Source of the DNA: Gammaproteobacteria bacterium
GTDB taxonomy: Bacteria > Pseudomonadota > Gammaproteobacteria > Competibacterales > Competibacteraceae
Assembly: GCA_020846135.1 (NCBI GenBank)
Contig: JADLEK010000048.1
Coordinates: 1-60,174, forward strand
Direction: 5' to 3'
DNA length: 60,174 nucleotides
The first letter of the stretch is position 1; each line of letters opens with the position of its first letter. Below the pieces are notes generated by a model, which saw only the letters and a list, made by a program, of their open reading frames with translations, did no database searches and was not told the DNA's origin. This document shows positions 9,951 through 19,806 of this stretch, piece by piece. The position numbers and the translations under genes are program-made.

Positions 9951-11522
9951 CTACCGTCCGTTCGAAAACCAAGGCTCCCGCGCCTTCATAATCAGTTGTG
10001 CAGCCCGTTTCTCATCCAGGCCAGCGATTTCGTTCAGATCATCCACCGACAGTTCGGCCAGATCCTCCATGGTCGTAATCCCGCGCCCTGCCAATAGAAA
10101 GGCCAGCGCTTCGTCCATACCTTCCATCCCCAGCAAATCCTCGGCGGGTTGGGCGTTGCCAAGTTGCTCCTCAGCGGCAATCGCCCGGGTCAGCAGCACA
10201 TCCCGCGCCCGCCCACGCAATTCATCCACAATTTCCTGATCGAACTCGGCGATTTCCAGCATCTCATGCACCGGAACATAGGCCACCTCGTCCAGACCGG
10301 CGAAGCCTTCGCGCACCAGGATCGCGGCGATTTCATCGTCCACGCCCAATTGCTCCATAAACATCTGTTGCAAGGTCTGATCTTCCTGACCACGACGATC
10401 CTGCGCCTGGGCCTTGGTCATCACGTTCAGCGTCCAGCCGGTCAGGCGGCTGGCCAGATGGACATTCTGGCCCCCCTTGCCGATCGCCTGCGCCAGTTGT
10501 TTCTCGTCGCAAACGATGATGTCCATGCTGTGCGAGTCTTCTTCGACGATGATCGATTCCACTTCCGCCGGCGACATGGCGTTCATCACGAAGCGCACCG
10601 AATCGTCATCCCAGCGCACTACATCAACCCGCTCGCCGGACAGTTCATTGGTGACGCTCTGTACTCGCGCTCCGCGCATCCCCACACAGGCGCTGATCGG
10701 ATCAATCCGCGCATCCTTGCTCTTGACCGCCACTTTAGCGCGGGAGCCTGGATCGCGGGCGACAGCCTTGATCTCGATCAGCCCCTGATTGATTTCCGGC
10801 ACTTCCAGGGTGAAGAGCGCAATTAAAAATTCCGGGTCGGTTCGACTGACGAACAGTTGTGGACCGCGACTCTCGGTGCGGACATCCTTCAGATGACCGC
10901 GCACCCGCTCGCCGATTCGGAAAGATTCGCGGGGGATTAAATCCTCGCCAGCGATCTTGGCTTCGACATTACCGCCCACATCCATAATGACATCGCTGCG
11001 CTCCATGCGCCGCTCCTTGTCGCGCTCCAGGCGCTTGACGACCCCGCTCAGCAACTCGCCCTTGCGGTGTAAAAAAGCGTCAACAATCTGAGCGCGCTCA
11101 GCATCCCGCACTTTCTGGACAATGACCTGCCGGGCGGTCTGGGCAGCGATCCGCCCACCGAAATCAGCATTTTCCAACGGCTTATCCACCACATCGCCGA
11201 CCTGGACTTCTAGCCGAATCTGACGGGCAGAGGTAAGCTCCATTTGTCGATCGGGCGTGTCCTGCGGGACGCCATCGGCCACGACCTGCCAGCGGCGGAA
11301 TGTTTCATAAACGCCGCTGCGCCGGTTGATCGTGACCTGCACATCCGGATCGCCGGAATAGCGTTTTTTTGCGGCTGAAGCCAGCGCGATCTCCAGAGCG
11401 CCAAAAATAATTTCCTTGCTGACGCCCTTTTCGTTGGCGACTGCGTCCACCACCAGCAAAATCTCTTTGTTAACATTGGCTTCTTTGCTGTCTTTGCTGT
11501 CTTTGCTGTCTTTGCGGCGCAT
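9951..11522 (-). CDS. nusA: Transcription termination/antitermination protein NusA
   Basis: NusA binds RNA polymerase and modulates pausing, termination and antitermination. The product shows the NusA N-domain (NKEILLVVDAVANEKGVSKE), an S1 domain (GELLSGVVKRLER), two KH domains (ISACVGMRGARVQSV and AIGKGGQNVHLAS) and a C-terminal acidic repeat region (LAELSVDDLNEIAGLDEKRAAQL). The start is set by AGGAGG 9 bp before ATG at 11522. This adds about 15 residues (MRRKDSKDSKDSKEAN…) before the usual NKEIL start, including a three-fold Lys-Asp-Ser repeat. A GTG nine codons further upstream lacks a ribosome site. Confidence 0.97.
   Translation of the reverse strand: MRRKDSKDSKDSKEANVNKEILLVVDAVANEKGVSKEIIFGALEIALASAAKKRYSGDPDVQVTINRRSGVYETFRRWQVVADGVPQDTPDRQMELTSARQIRLEVQVGDVVDKPLENADFGGRIAAQTARQVIVQKVRDAERAQIVDAFLHRKGELLSGVVKRLERDKERRMERSDVIMDVGGNVEAKIAGEDLIPRESFRIGERVRGHLKDVRTESRGPQLFVSRTDPEFLIALFTLEVPEINQGLIEIKAVARDPGSRAKVAVKSKDARIDPISACVGMRGARVQSVTNELSGERVDVVRWDDDSVRFVMNAMSPAEVESIIVEEDSHSMDIIVCDEKQLAQAIGKGGQNVHLASRLTGWTLNVMTKAQAQDRRGQEDQTLQQMFMEQLGVDDEIAAILVREGFAGLDEVAYVPVHEMLEIAEFDQEIVDELRGRARDVLLTRAIAAEEQLGNAQPAEDLLGMEGMDEALAFLLAGRGITTMEDLAELSVDDLNEIAGLDEKRAAQLIMKAREPWFSNGR
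11483..11509. repeat. 9-bp tandem repeat in the 5' end of nusA
   Basis: CTTTGCTGT is repeated three times head to tail, followed by a partial copy. On the coding strand it gives the repeated tripeptide Lys-Asp-Ser in a non-conserved N-terminal extension of NusA. Confidence 0.85.
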
Positions 11523-11565
11523 AGCGCTCTGCCTCCTAGCCGGTTCCACACGCTGTTATCCCGTC

Positions 11566-12024
11566 CTAGAGCTTGGGGATCAGCCGCGCTTTCTCAATCT
11601 GATCGAGCGGCGCCCGCCATTCCCGTTCTTCGCTATCCATAATCGCCACGACGCCGTCGCGCATCCCTAGCAGGCGGCCAGTCAATTTACGCCGCCCGTC
11701 CAGCAACTCCCGCAACTGAATCCGCACTTCAGAACCAGCGAATCGTTCAAAATGCGAGGCTTCAAATAACGGACGATCAATGCCTGGCGAGGACACCTCC
11801 AGGGTATACGGCCCGGCAATGGGATCCTCGACCTCAAGAACGCCGCTCAACTGATGACTGACCCGCTGGCAGTCCTCCACGGTGATACCCTGTTCGTTAT
11901 CGATGTAGATCCGCAACAACGCACTGACCCGCTGGCCGTGGAATTCGACCCCGACCAACTCATAGCCCAAAGTCGCTACCGTCGTCGCCACAATCCTTTT
12001 CAGCGTTTGAAGGTCTTGGCTCAT
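11566..12024 (-). CDS. rimP: Ribosome maturation factor RimP
   Basis: RimP is needed for 30S maturation. The 152-residue product has the family's N-terminal domain (ATLGYELVGVEFHGQ, LLRIYIDNEQGITVEDCQRVSHQLSGVLEVEDPI with GPYTLEVSSPGIDRPL) and an SH3-like C-terminal half. The ATG at 12024 is preceded by GGTGA at about 8 bp and gives the usual start (MSQDLQTLKRIV). A TTG two codons upstream is less likely. The gene lies between tRNA-fMet and nusA, as in E. coli metY–rimP–nusA. Confidence 0.95.
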   Translation of the reverse strand: MSQDLQTLKRIVATTVATLGYELVGVEFHGQRVSALLRIYIDNEQGITVEDCQRVSHQLSGVLEVEDPIAGPYTLEVSSPGIDRPLFEASHFERFAGSEVRIQLRELLDGRRKLTGRLLGMRDGVVAIMDSEEREWRAPLDQIEKARLIPKL

Positions 12025-12070
12025 CGTCAATCACCAAAAATCAATCACCGGAAATAAAAATGGGGGAAAT

Positions 12071-12091
12071 AAAAAATGGGCCAATGGCCCA
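12071..12091 (-). terminator. Terminator-like hairpin between metY and rimP
   Basis: On the minus strand the palindromic stem TGGGCC/GGCCCA is followed by TTTTTTATTT. It lies downstream of the tRNA-fMet terminator and upstream of rimP. With the first hairpin it probably attenuates read-through from the tRNA promoter into the rimP–nusA–infB operon. Confidence 0.65.
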
Positions 12092-12163
12092 CGGGTTCTC
12101 CCATCACGGTCAAATTTGCTTCCGGTGCTGTCTCAAGCTAAAGCCACCCCGGAAGCTGCCGCA

Positions 12164-12188
12164 TAAAAAAAGCCCTTGAAGGGCTTCC
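12164..12188 (-). terminator. Rho-independent terminator after tRNA-fMet
   Basis: The minus-strand stem AAGCCCTT/AAGGGCTT is followed by a run of seven T, 9 bp after the tRNA 3' end. This is a canonical intrinsic terminator. Confidence 0.85.
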
Positions 12189-12196
12189 TTGGAATT

Positions 12197-12273
<77 letters not shown>

Positions 12274-12285
12274 TCTGAGAGAGTT

Positions 12286-12313
12286 AAGATAGCATGAATT
12301 ATCGCAGTTGCAA
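12286..12313 (-). promoter_or_regulatory. Candidate promoter of tRNA-fMet/rimP operon
   Basis: On the minus strand, TTGCAA (-35) and TATCTT (-10) are spaced 16 bp, placing transcription start within about a dozen bases of the mature tRNA-fMet 5' end. The position fits a stable-RNA promoter. Motif-based only. Confidence 0.55.
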
Positions 12314-12441
12314 ACGATTTGACCACAATTCGCCACAATAAAACTCCGACCCAATCACTCACCCGACACTAAACAATTAACTCCGACCCCAGCACTGCTT
12401 GACGCTCCCAGCAACCGGTGCTTGAATTTAACGCAGTTCCC

Positions 12442-12762
12442 ATGTCGTTGCCCAGAGCCTTGACTACGCAAATTACGTTATCTGTCGTTGCAATCCTGCT
12501 GCTGAACGCCTGTGCGGCGGCTCCGGTGCAGGAGATGAGCGATGCTCGCCAAGCGATCCGCTCTGCCGAAGCGGTAGGCGCAGAGCGGCAATCGTCAGAC
12601 GCCCTCAGCGCCGCCCAGCGTTTGTTGCAGCAGGCGCAGGCGCAGCTGGAAGCGGGCGCGTACGACGATGCCCGCCGTCACGCGCTCGATGCCCGTGAAC
12701 AGGCGATCCGGGCGCGGGAGCAAGCTGTGCAAAACGCCAGAACCCGGTCGGTGACGCCATGA
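12442..12762 (+). CDS. Small lipoprotein with DUF4398-like helical domain
   Basis: The predicted 106-residue protein begins with a lipoprotein signal (hydrophobic stretch ending LLLNAC; the Cys would be lipidated). A helical, Ala/Gln/Arg-rich domain follows, with regularly spaced acidic and basic residues (LSAAQRLLQQAQAQLEAGAYDDARRHALDAREQA). This resembles DUF4398-type envelope lipoproteins of unknown role. I chose ATG at 12442 because the lipobox then sits at normal distance. A GTG at 12418 would add eight residues, and neither has a strong ribosome site. It overlaps the acylphosphatase start by 4 bp. Confidence 0.75.
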   Translation: MSLPRALTTQITLSVVAILLLNACAAAPVQEMSDARQAIRSAEAVGAERQSSDALSAAQRLLQQAQAQLEAGAYDDARRHALDAREQAIRAREQAVQNARTRSVTP

Positions 12763-13049
12763 ATACGGGGGGTTTCATGAAAGCGTTGGGGTTGCGCTGC
12801 TATGTCAGCGGACGGGTTCAGGGGGTCGGTTTCCGCTACGCGACCGCTGAGAAAGCTGAGGCGCTCCGACTGACCGGTTATGTCCGTAATCTGCCGGACC
12901 GGCGCGTGGAGGTGCTGGCTAACGGCGAAGAAAGCGCCGTCCTCGCCCTGCGCAACTGGCTTTGGCAAGGTCCATCGCTGGCCCGCGTCGCTCATGTGCA
13001 GTGTGAAACCACGCCTTACCAGGATTTCCACGATTTCCGGATCGACTGA
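12759..13049 (+). CDS. acyP: Acylphosphatase
   Basis: This enzyme hydrolyses the carboxyl-phosphate bond of acylphosphates in the cytoplasm. The family signature GRVQGVGFRYATAEKA holds the phosphate-binding loop and catalytic Arg, and GYVRNLPDRRVEVLANG holds the conserved Asn region. The ATG overlaps the preceding stop (ATGA). An alternative ATG at 12777, just after a GGGGGG run, would give 90 residues, closer to the typical 90–92. It is likely co-transcribed with the lipoprotein gene, with no obvious functional link. Confidence 0.93.
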   Translation: MNTGGFMKALGLRCYVSGRVQGVGFRYATAEKAEALRLTGYVRNLPDRRVEVLANGEESAVLALRNWLWQGPSLARVAHVQCETTPYQDFHDFRID

Positions 13050-13084
13050 TTCAAAACACCTTTTGCGCCCAGTGAAGACTTGAC

Positions 13085-13306
13085 TTATCCACAGGCTTAT
13101 GCCCGGTTCCCCATCCGCTCCACCCAGCCTGCAAAGCTGCGCAAAATTTCACCCAGATTCCAAGCCTTATGTTCAACTAATTGATCAGTAAAAACAAAAA
13201 GGGCTGGTTAAAAAGTCATCAAACCGTCATTCTGTGAGCGGTTGCACACAGTTAGCCGTCCCGCGCCAAAGTTATCCACAGACTTATCCACAGGTTTTGT
13301 GGATAA
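13085..13306. promoter_or_regulatory. Cluster of four perfect DnaA boxes (origin-like or DnaA-titration locus)
   Basis: Four copies of the consensus DnaA box TTATCCACA lie in a 283-bp gene-free gap: 13085–13093 (+), 13272–13280 (+), 13284–13292 (+) and 13298–13306 (-). The last three sit within 35 bp, and GTTATCCACA / TGTGGATAAC form a perfect inverted pair. Between the first box and the cluster is an AT-rich tract (about 13164–13215) with a 12-of-13 match to an IHF site at 13174–13186 (minus) and a GATC. No dnaA, dnaN or mnmG lies in the window, so this may be a non-origin DnaA-binding locus. Confidence 0.7.
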
Positions 13307-13332
13307 CTTCGCGCTTGACGCCTGCGATAAAC

Positions 13333-15051
13333 TCAGCCTTGCTCTATCCGGAACCGTTCCCGCAGCGCCTCCAACAACCCGTCCCGGTTGAGCAAGGTTG
13401 GCGCGGAATCGCAGCGGCCTCGATACTCGACCTGCCCGGCAGCCAGGTGGCGTTCGCTGATCACCAGCCGGTGGGGAATCCCGATCAGTTCCATATCAGC
13501 GAACATCACGCCGGGCCGGGCATCGCGGTCATCCAGCAATACTTCAATCCCGGTAGCCTGCAACTCCTGATAGAGCGTTTCCGCCGCCTCGCGCACCGCA
13601 GCGGAACGGCCAGCGCCAATCGGCAATACCGCCACCTGGAACGGGGCCATCGTCGCCGGCCAGATGATCCCGCGCTCATCGTGGTTCTGCTCAATCGCCG
13701 CCGCGACCACCCGCGAGACGCCAATCCCGTAGCAGCCCATCGCTACGATCAGCGGCTGGCCATCCTCGCCCAATACCGTGGCATTCAGTGCGGTGCTGTA
13801 TTTACGCCCGAGTTGAAACACATGGCCAACCTCGATGCCCCGGGCAATGTCTAGCGATCCCTGCCCGTCCGGGCTGGGATCGCCGGTGACGACATTGCGA
13901 AGATCAGCAATCAGCGGATCCGGGCAGTCGCGGCCAAAGTTCACTCCGGTCAGATGCCAGTCGTCTTCATTAGCGCCGGCGACGAAATCGGCCAGCTTCG
14001 CCACGCTGCGATCCGCGATGACGGTCCCTTGAAAACCGACCGCGCCCAGCGAACCGGGACCAGCGCCAAACGCAGCGCGAATCGCCTCGGGACTGGCGAA
14101 CAGCAGCGGCGCTTTGACCTGCGGCAATTTGGCGGCTTTGACTGCATTGACCTCGTGATCGCCGCGCACCAGCAGCAATACCGGTTGCTCATCCGCACCC
14201 TCGACGACCACGGCTTTCACGGTGCGCTCGGCGGGAATTTTCAGAAACGCGCACAGTTCGGCGATGGTTTTAACTTTGGGCGTATGGACGCGGGTCAGCG
14301 CTTCAGCCGGGGTGGGCCGCTCACCGGCGGGCGCGAGCGCCTCGGCCATTTCAACATTGGCGGCATAATCGCTGCCGGTGGAGAACGCGATGGCGTCCTC
14401 GCCGGACTCGGCCAGCACATGGAACTCATGCGAATGTGCGCCGCCGATGCTGCCGGTGTCGGCCAGCACCGCCCGGAATTTCAGACCCAACCGGCTGAAA
14501 ATTCGCGAATAAGCGCTGTACATGACCTCATAGGTCTCTTGCAGCGACGCCGCATCGACATGAAAGGAATAGGCATCCTTCATCAGAAACTCCCGCGCCC
14601 GCATGACTCCGAAGCGGGGCCGGATTTCATCGCGGAACTTGGTCTGAATCTGGTAAAAGTTGATCGGCAACTGCTTGTAACTCTTGATCTCGCGGCGGAA
14701 CAGGTCAGTGATCACTTCTTCGTGAGTCGGGCCGAAGCAGAACTCGCGATGATGCCGATCCTTGATGCGCAGCAGTTCCGGACCGTACTGTTGCCAGCGC
14801 CCGGATTCCTGCCACAGTTCCGCTGGCTGCACCGCCGGCATCAGCAATTCCAGCGCCCCGGCGCGGTTCATCTCCTCGCGCACCACCGCTTCGACCCGGC
14901 GCAGCACCCGCAATCCGAGCGGCAACCAGCTATAGACGCCGGCGGCGAGCTTGCGGATCAGCCCAGCCCGCAGCATGAGTTGATGACTGATCACCTCGGC
15001 GTCAGCCGGAGTTTCCTTGACGGTGCAAAGCGGAAAGCGGGAAATACGCAT
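13333..15051 (-). CDS. proS: Prolyl-tRNA synthetase (bacterial type with editing domain)
   Basis: ProRS charges tRNA-Pro. The 572-residue product is the standard bacterial form. Class II motif regions are visible (motif 1 region around [26 protein letters not shown]; motif 2 around [26 protein letters not shown]), as is motif 3 ([17 protein letters not shown]). Between motifs 2 and 3 lies the YbaK-like editing insertion (about 230–380) that hydrolyses Ala-tRNA-Pro. The C-terminal anticodon-binding domain contains [20 protein letters not shown]. It runs opposite to acyP and converges on the DnaA-box gap. Confidence 0.98.
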   Translation of the reverse strand: MRISRFPLCTVKETPADAEVISHQLMLRAGLIRKLAAGVYSWLPLGLRVLRRVEAVVREEMNRAGALELLMPAVQPAELWQESGRWQQYGPELLRIKDRHHREFCFGPTHEEVITDLFRREIKSYKQLPINFYQIQTKFRDEIRPRFGVMRAREFLMKDAYSFHVDAASLQETYEVMYSAYSRIFSRLGLKFRAVLADTGSIGGAHSHEFHVLAESGEDAIAFSTGSDYAANVEMAEALAPAGERPTPAEALTRVHTPKVKTIAELCAFLKIPAERTVKAVVVEGADEQPVLLLVRGDHEVNAVKAAKLPQVKAPLLFASPEAIRAAFGAGPGSLGAVGFQGTVIADRSVAKLADFVAGANEDDWHLTGVNFGRDCPDPLIADLRNVVTGDPSPDGQGSLDIARGIEVGHVFQLGRKYSTALNATVLGEDGQPLIVAMGCYGIGVSRVVAAAIEQNHDERGIIWPATMAPFQVAVLPIGAGRSAAVREAAETLYQELQATGIEVLLDDRDARPGVMFADMELIGIPHRLVISERHLAAGQVEYRGRCDSAPTLLNRDGLLEALRERFRIEQG

Positions 15052-15109
15052 CAGTTATGCCTTGGCAAGCAACGGGAATCATTCAGAGATTTTAGAGAGT
15101 TCAGTGGCT

Positions 15110-15574
15110 TCATGGATTGCAGAAGTAATCCTGATCTTTCTGGGCTTTTTTCAACTCGGCGGCGCGCTGCTCGGCGTCAAGCGCCATTTTGTCGCCTTTG
15201 GCGTCGGTCTTGACCACCGGGCTGTCGCCTTGCAGCACCTGAACGTTCTTCTTGGCGACTTCGCAGTTCTTGGCACGCACATCTTCAGCTTCCTTCTGCG
15301 CCTGGTCCGCCTGTTCTTTCTGTTCAGCGGCTTCTTCCGCCGCTTTTTTCTCCTGCTCCTTGAGCGGATCAGGCGCATTCTGCACGACCCCGCTGCTCGG
15401 ACCAGAGGGTTTGCGAACCATCTCGTAGGGCACACCAGCCGGCGGCGCCAGCTCGGAATATTTCAACTGGCCCTGAGCATCGGTCCACTTGTAGATGAAC
15501 TGTTGAGCTTGAGCCGGCGCCGCGATCACGCAGCTTCCCGCCAGTACCATGCAAAACAGCGTTCTTTTCAACAT
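15110..15574 (-). CDS. DUF4124 domain secreted protein
   Basis: This 154-residue protein has a cleavable signal peptide (LKRTLFCMVLAGSCVIAAPAQA, cleavage near AQA-QQ). A DUF4124 module follows (IYKWTDAQGQLKYSELAPP), then a highly charged Lys/Glu/Ala-rich helical region (about 75–110) and a short C-terminus with two cysteines. The function of the family is unknown; it is exported and found widely in gammaproteobacteria. Longer upstream starts would put 48 residues before the signal peptide and are unlikely. It may be transcribed with proS, about 58 bp downstream. Confidence 0.85.
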   Translation of the reverse strand: MLKRTLFCMVLAGSCVIAAPAQAQQFIYKWTDAQGQLKYSELAPPAGVPYEMVRKPSGPSSGVVQNAPDPLKEQEKKAAEEAAEQKEQADQAQKEAEDVRAKNCEVAKKNVQVLQGDSPVVKTDAKGDKMALDAEQRAAELKKAQKDQDYFCNP

Positions 15575-15899
15575 GATCGGTCTCCAGACAGAGTGATTGA
15601 ACGATTCCAGCACAGCGATAGGTCGCAGTTCCCCGACGATGCAGCGGGATTTTGCTTGAAAATAAATTTGGGTAGTATAGCCAGTCCGCAAAACCCGCGC
15701 CTTAGCGGGTACCGGCATTTTTCATGACGGGTTGCGCCCGCCGGATGTTACCCCCGCCGCGTGACGATGATCTCGCCCAGCGCGGCCCCGGCTCCGCCAC
15801 CTGACCGACCCGGCATGATCGGCCTGTACTCCGGCGACTGTTGATTTTGCTGATGACTGTTTCTCCCAACCCCGACTCGCTATGAGGAATGAATAGCTT
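15575..15899. other. Intergenic region upstream of ilvB
   Basis: This 325-bp gap separates divergent genes. Rightward, TTGCTT and TAGTAT near 15654–15677 could form a weak promoter. A stem ACCCGC/GCGGGT at 15692–15710 is followed 7 bp later by a T-run, so an attenuator is conceivable. The only short frame after it (26 codons from 15724) is not rich in Ile, Leu or Val, so I see no classical leader peptide. Confidence 0.4.
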
Positions 15900-17645
15900 A
15901 TGGAACTCATTACCGGTGCTGAAATTATGGTTCGTTGCCTCAAGGAGGAAGGCGTCGAATATCTGTTTGGTTATCCTGGCGGCGCGGTGCTGCACATTTA
16001 CGATGCCCTGTATGTCCAGGATGATGTTAAACACATTCTGGTCCGTCATGAGCAAGCCGCCCTGCACGCGGCTGACGGCTATTCCCGCGCCTGCGGCAAG
16101 CCCGGCGTAGCGCTGGTGACTTCCGGCCCCGGTCTGACCAATGCGGTCACCGGTATTGCCAACGCCTATATGGATTCGGTGCCCTTGGTAGTGTTTTCGG
16201 GCCAGGTGCCAACCGCCCTGATCGGCAATGACGCCTTTCAGGAAGTCGACGCGATCGGGATTACCCGGCCCTGCGTCAAGCACAATTTTCTGGTCCGGGA
16301 CATCAAGAACTTGGCCGAAACGATCAAAAAAGCGTTCTTTATTGCCACGACTGGCAGGCCGGGTCCGGTACTCATCGATCTGCCGAAAGATGTCACCATT
16401 GCCAAGGCCGAGTACCACTATCCCAAGAAGGTCAAGCTGCGTTCCTATAACCCGACGATTAAGGGTCACGCCGGGCAGATTCGCAAAGCGGTCGATATGA
16501 TTTTGTCGGCCAAGCGCCCGATGATATATACCGGCGGCGGAGTCATTTTAAGCGACGGTTCTCCGGAACTGGTCGAGCTTACGCAACTGCTGGGCTATCC
16601 GATCACTAATACCTTGATGGGATTGGGCGCGTATCCGGCGACCGACAAGCAGTTTATCGGTATGCTGGGAATGCATGGGACCTATGAAGCCAATATGGCG
16701 ATGCACGAATGCGACGTGCTGATTGCGATTGGCGCCCGCTTTGATGACCGGGTCACTGGCAAGATCGAAAAATTCTGCCCGACGGCCCGGATTGTTCATG
16801 TCGATATTGATCCTTCTTCAATCTCCAAGAATGTCCAGGTTGACATTCCCATTGTCGGGTCAGTGCCGAATGTGCTGCGGGCGATGATTAGCGTGATTCG
16901 CGATGAAAAACTCAAACCTGACGCCGATGCGCTGGGTAAATGGTGGCGGCAAATTGACGAATGGCGCGGCATCAAGTCGCTGAGTTATCGTCAGAGTAAT
17001 GAAGTCATCAAGCCGCAGTTTGTGATTCAGAAGCTGTATGAAGTGACTCAGGGTCAGGCGATTATTACTTCCGATGTCGGCCAGCACCAGATGTGGGCGG
17101 CGCAGTATTATCACTTTGACCGGCCTCGGCAATGGATTAACTCCGGTGGACTCGGCACGATGGGCTTTGGTCTGCCAGCAGCGATGGGCGCCAAGTTTGC
17201 TTTCCCGGATCAGGATGTCGCCTGTGTGACCGGCGATGGCAGCATCCAGATGATGTTGCAGGAACTGGCGACCATGAAGCAGTACAACACGCCGGTTAAA
17301 ATCGTCAACCTGAATAACGGTTATCTGGGCATGGTGCGGCAATGGCAGGAGTTCTTCTACCAGAAACGTTACTGCATGACCTATTTTGAATCTCTGCCGG
17401 ATTTTGTGATGCTGGCTGAAGCCTACGGACACGTCGGCAAGCGCATTGAAAAACCGGGCGATGTCGAAGGGGCGTTGCGCGAAGCGTTTGCGATGAAAGA
17501 TCGCACGGTATTTCTCGATTTCATTACCGATCAGACCGAAAACGTGTTCCCGATGATTCCCTCCGGTGGTGGACAGAATGAAATGCTGCTGGCGGAGCGC
17601 GATGAAATGGTGTCGACTCACGACGAAGGGATGGTGCTGCTGTGA
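15900..17645 (+). CDS. ilvB: Acetolactate synthase large subunit (IlvB/IlvI type)
   Basis: This ThDP-dependent enzyme makes acetolactate or acetohydroxybutyrate, the first committed step of valine/leucine and isoleucine synthesis. The 581-residue product has the catalytic-Glu region RHEQAALHAADGYSRA (Glu51), the conserved GPGLTNAVTGIANAYMDSVPLV stretch, the central FAD-binding domain (GARFDDRVTGK) and the ThDP/Mg motif GDGSIQMMLQELATMKQYN. It overlaps ilvH by 4 bp. Sequence style is closer to the IlvI isozyme of E. coli, but no second copy is in view. Confidence 0.97.
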   Translation: MELITGAEIMVRCLKEEGVEYLFGYPGGAVLHIYDALYVQDDVKHILVRHEQAALHAADGYSRACGKPGVALVTSGPGLTNAVTGIANAYMDSVPLVVFSGQVPTALIGNDAFQEVDAIGITRPCVKHNFLVRDIKNLAETIKKAFFIATTGRPGPVLIDLPKDVTIAKAEYHYPKKVKLRSYNPTIKGHAGQIRKAVDMILSAKRPMIYTGGGVILSDGSPELVELTQLLGYPITNTLMGLGAYPATDKQFIGMLGMHGTYEANMAMHECDVLIAIGARFDDRVTGKIEKFCPTARIVHVDIDPSSISKNVQVDIPIVGSVPNVLRAMISVIRDEKLKPDADALGKWWRQIDEWRGIKSLSYRQSNEVIKPQFVIQKLYEVTQGQAIITSDVGQHQMWAAQYYHFDRPRQWINSGGLGTMGFGLPAAMGAKFAFPDQDVACVTGDGSIQMMLQELATMKQYNTPVKIVNLNNGYLGMVRQWQEFFYQKRYCMTYFESLPDFVMLAEAYGHVGKRIEKPGDVEGALREAFAMKDRTVFLDFITDQTENVFPMIPSGGGQNEMLLAERDEMVSTHDEGMVLL

Positions 17646-18145
17646 ACAACAATAACCGTCATCTGATTTCGATTCTGATGGAAAATGAAGCCGGCGCCTT
17701 GTCGCGGGTCGCTAATCTATTTTCAGCGCGGGGCTATAACATTGAAAGCCTGACCGTTGCGCCGACCGATGATCCAAGTCTGTCGCGACTAACGCTGGTC
17801 ACCAGTGGCAATGAACAGGTCATTGAACAGATCGTCAAGCAACTCAACAAACTGATTGACGTAGTCAAGCTGATTGACCTGAGCGAGACGGACGCTATTG
17901 AGCGTGAGTTGATGCTGGTTAAAACCAAGGCCAGTGGTGAACAACGGGCTGAAATGAAACGGCTGGCTGATATTTTCGGCGGGCGGATTCTCGATGTGAC
18001 CGACGCAACATACACCATTGAATTGACCGGCGACGGCAATCAACTGGATAACTTTCTACGGGCGATTGAGAAGGATGCCATTCTGGAAGTGGTGCGTTCC
18101 GGCGCGACCGGTATTGCTCGCGGCCAGAAAGCGTTGCACGTCTGA
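17642..18145 (+). CDS. ilvH: Acetolactate synthase small (regulatory) subunit
   Basis: The small subunit activates the catalytic subunit and mediates valine feedback inhibition. The 167-residue product has an N-terminal ACT domain (HLISILMENEAGALSRVANLFSARGYNIESLTV) and a C-terminal domain (REL(M/A)LVK…, FGGRILDVTDATYTIELTG). It starts at GTG inside the ilvB stop (GTGA), indicating translational coupling. Downstream is a terminator-like hairpin before ilvC. Confidence 0.97.
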   Translation: MNNNNRHLISILMENEAGALSRVANLFSARGYNIESLTVAPTDDPSLSRLTLVTSGNEQVIEQIVKQLNKLIDVVKLIDLSETDAIERELMLVKTKASGEQRAEMKRLADIFGGRILDVTDATYTIELTGDGNQLDNFLRAIEKDAILEVVRSGATGIARGQKALHV

Positions 18146-18151
18146 CCTTAA

Positions 18152-19243
<1,092 letters not shown>

Positions 19244-19257
19244 TGATCTGAATGGTG

Positions 19258-19299
19258 AGGCGGGGTTCATTCATCATCCGATGTTGCCCCGCCTTTTTG
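19258..19299 (+). terminator. Rho-independent terminator after ilvC
   Basis: The stem AGGCGGGG / CCCCGCCT with a 21-nt loop is followed by TTTTTG, 15 bp after the ilvC stop. It ends the ilv transcript before the Uma2 gene. Confidence 0.85.
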
Positions 19300-19335
19300 T
19301 TGTAAAGTCGACGGTCTATCAGCAGGCTCTTGACA

Positions 19336-19806
19336 ATGAACTGGCAACAAGTCTGTGAACATCCCGATTTGAGAAATCTCCCGTTTAAGATTGAATTAAA
19401 TGAAACAGGGCATATTTTGATGTCACCGGTTAAGGTCTATCATTCCGCTTTTCAGGGTAAAATTGCGGCATTGCTTTATTTTAATATGGATGGCGGAGAA
19501 GTTTTAGCCGAATGTGCGATCAACACCGGCATGGGCACTAAGGTTGCCGATGTCGCCTGGGCATCAAGTGATCGATTTGAAAGAGTCCGTGCCGAAGTGC
19601 AATGCTCCATTGCCCCGGAAATCTGCGTCGAAGTAATCTCCGACAGTAATACCGATCAGGAAATGAATCAGAAAAAGGCTCTTTATTTTGCAATAGGCGC
19701 TTTGGAGGTCTGGATTTGCAGTGAGCATGGCTGCATGAAGTTTTACGATACGGATGGCGAACTGGCTGCTTCGATCTTGGCACCAAACTTTCCCAGGCAA
19801 ATTTAA
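19336..19806 (+). CDS. Uma2 family (DUF820) putative endonuclease
   Basis: Uma2 proteins carry a PD-(D/E)XK nuclease-like fold; their biological role is poorly known and they are abundant in cyanobacteria and some proteobacteria. This 156-residue protein shows the expected core: the Asp in KVADVAW, Glu/Val in PEICVEVISDSNT, a following Lys (QKKALYF) and the GALEVWIC strand. ATG at 19336 is preceded by GCAGG. The stop is immediately followed by the pssA ATG with no spacer. It sits between ilvC and pssA, an unusual place, suggesting insertion into an otherwise conserved block. Confidence 0.85.
   Translation: MNWQQVCEHPDLRNLPFKIELNETGHILMSPVKVYHSAFQGKIAALLYFNMDGGEVLAECAINTGMGTKVADVAWASSDRFERVRAEVQCSIAPEICVEVISDSNTDQEMNQKKALYFAIGALEVWICSEHGCMKFYDTDGELAASILAPNFPRQI

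Noticed and set aside
13954..15213. 419-codon rightward frame opposite proS
   Set aside because: proS is unmistakable on the other strand; the frame is a third-position GC artefact with no recognisable domain.
15724..15804. Possible ilv leader peptide (26 codons)
   Set aside because: It lacks the runs of Ile, Leu and Val codons expected for attenuation control.
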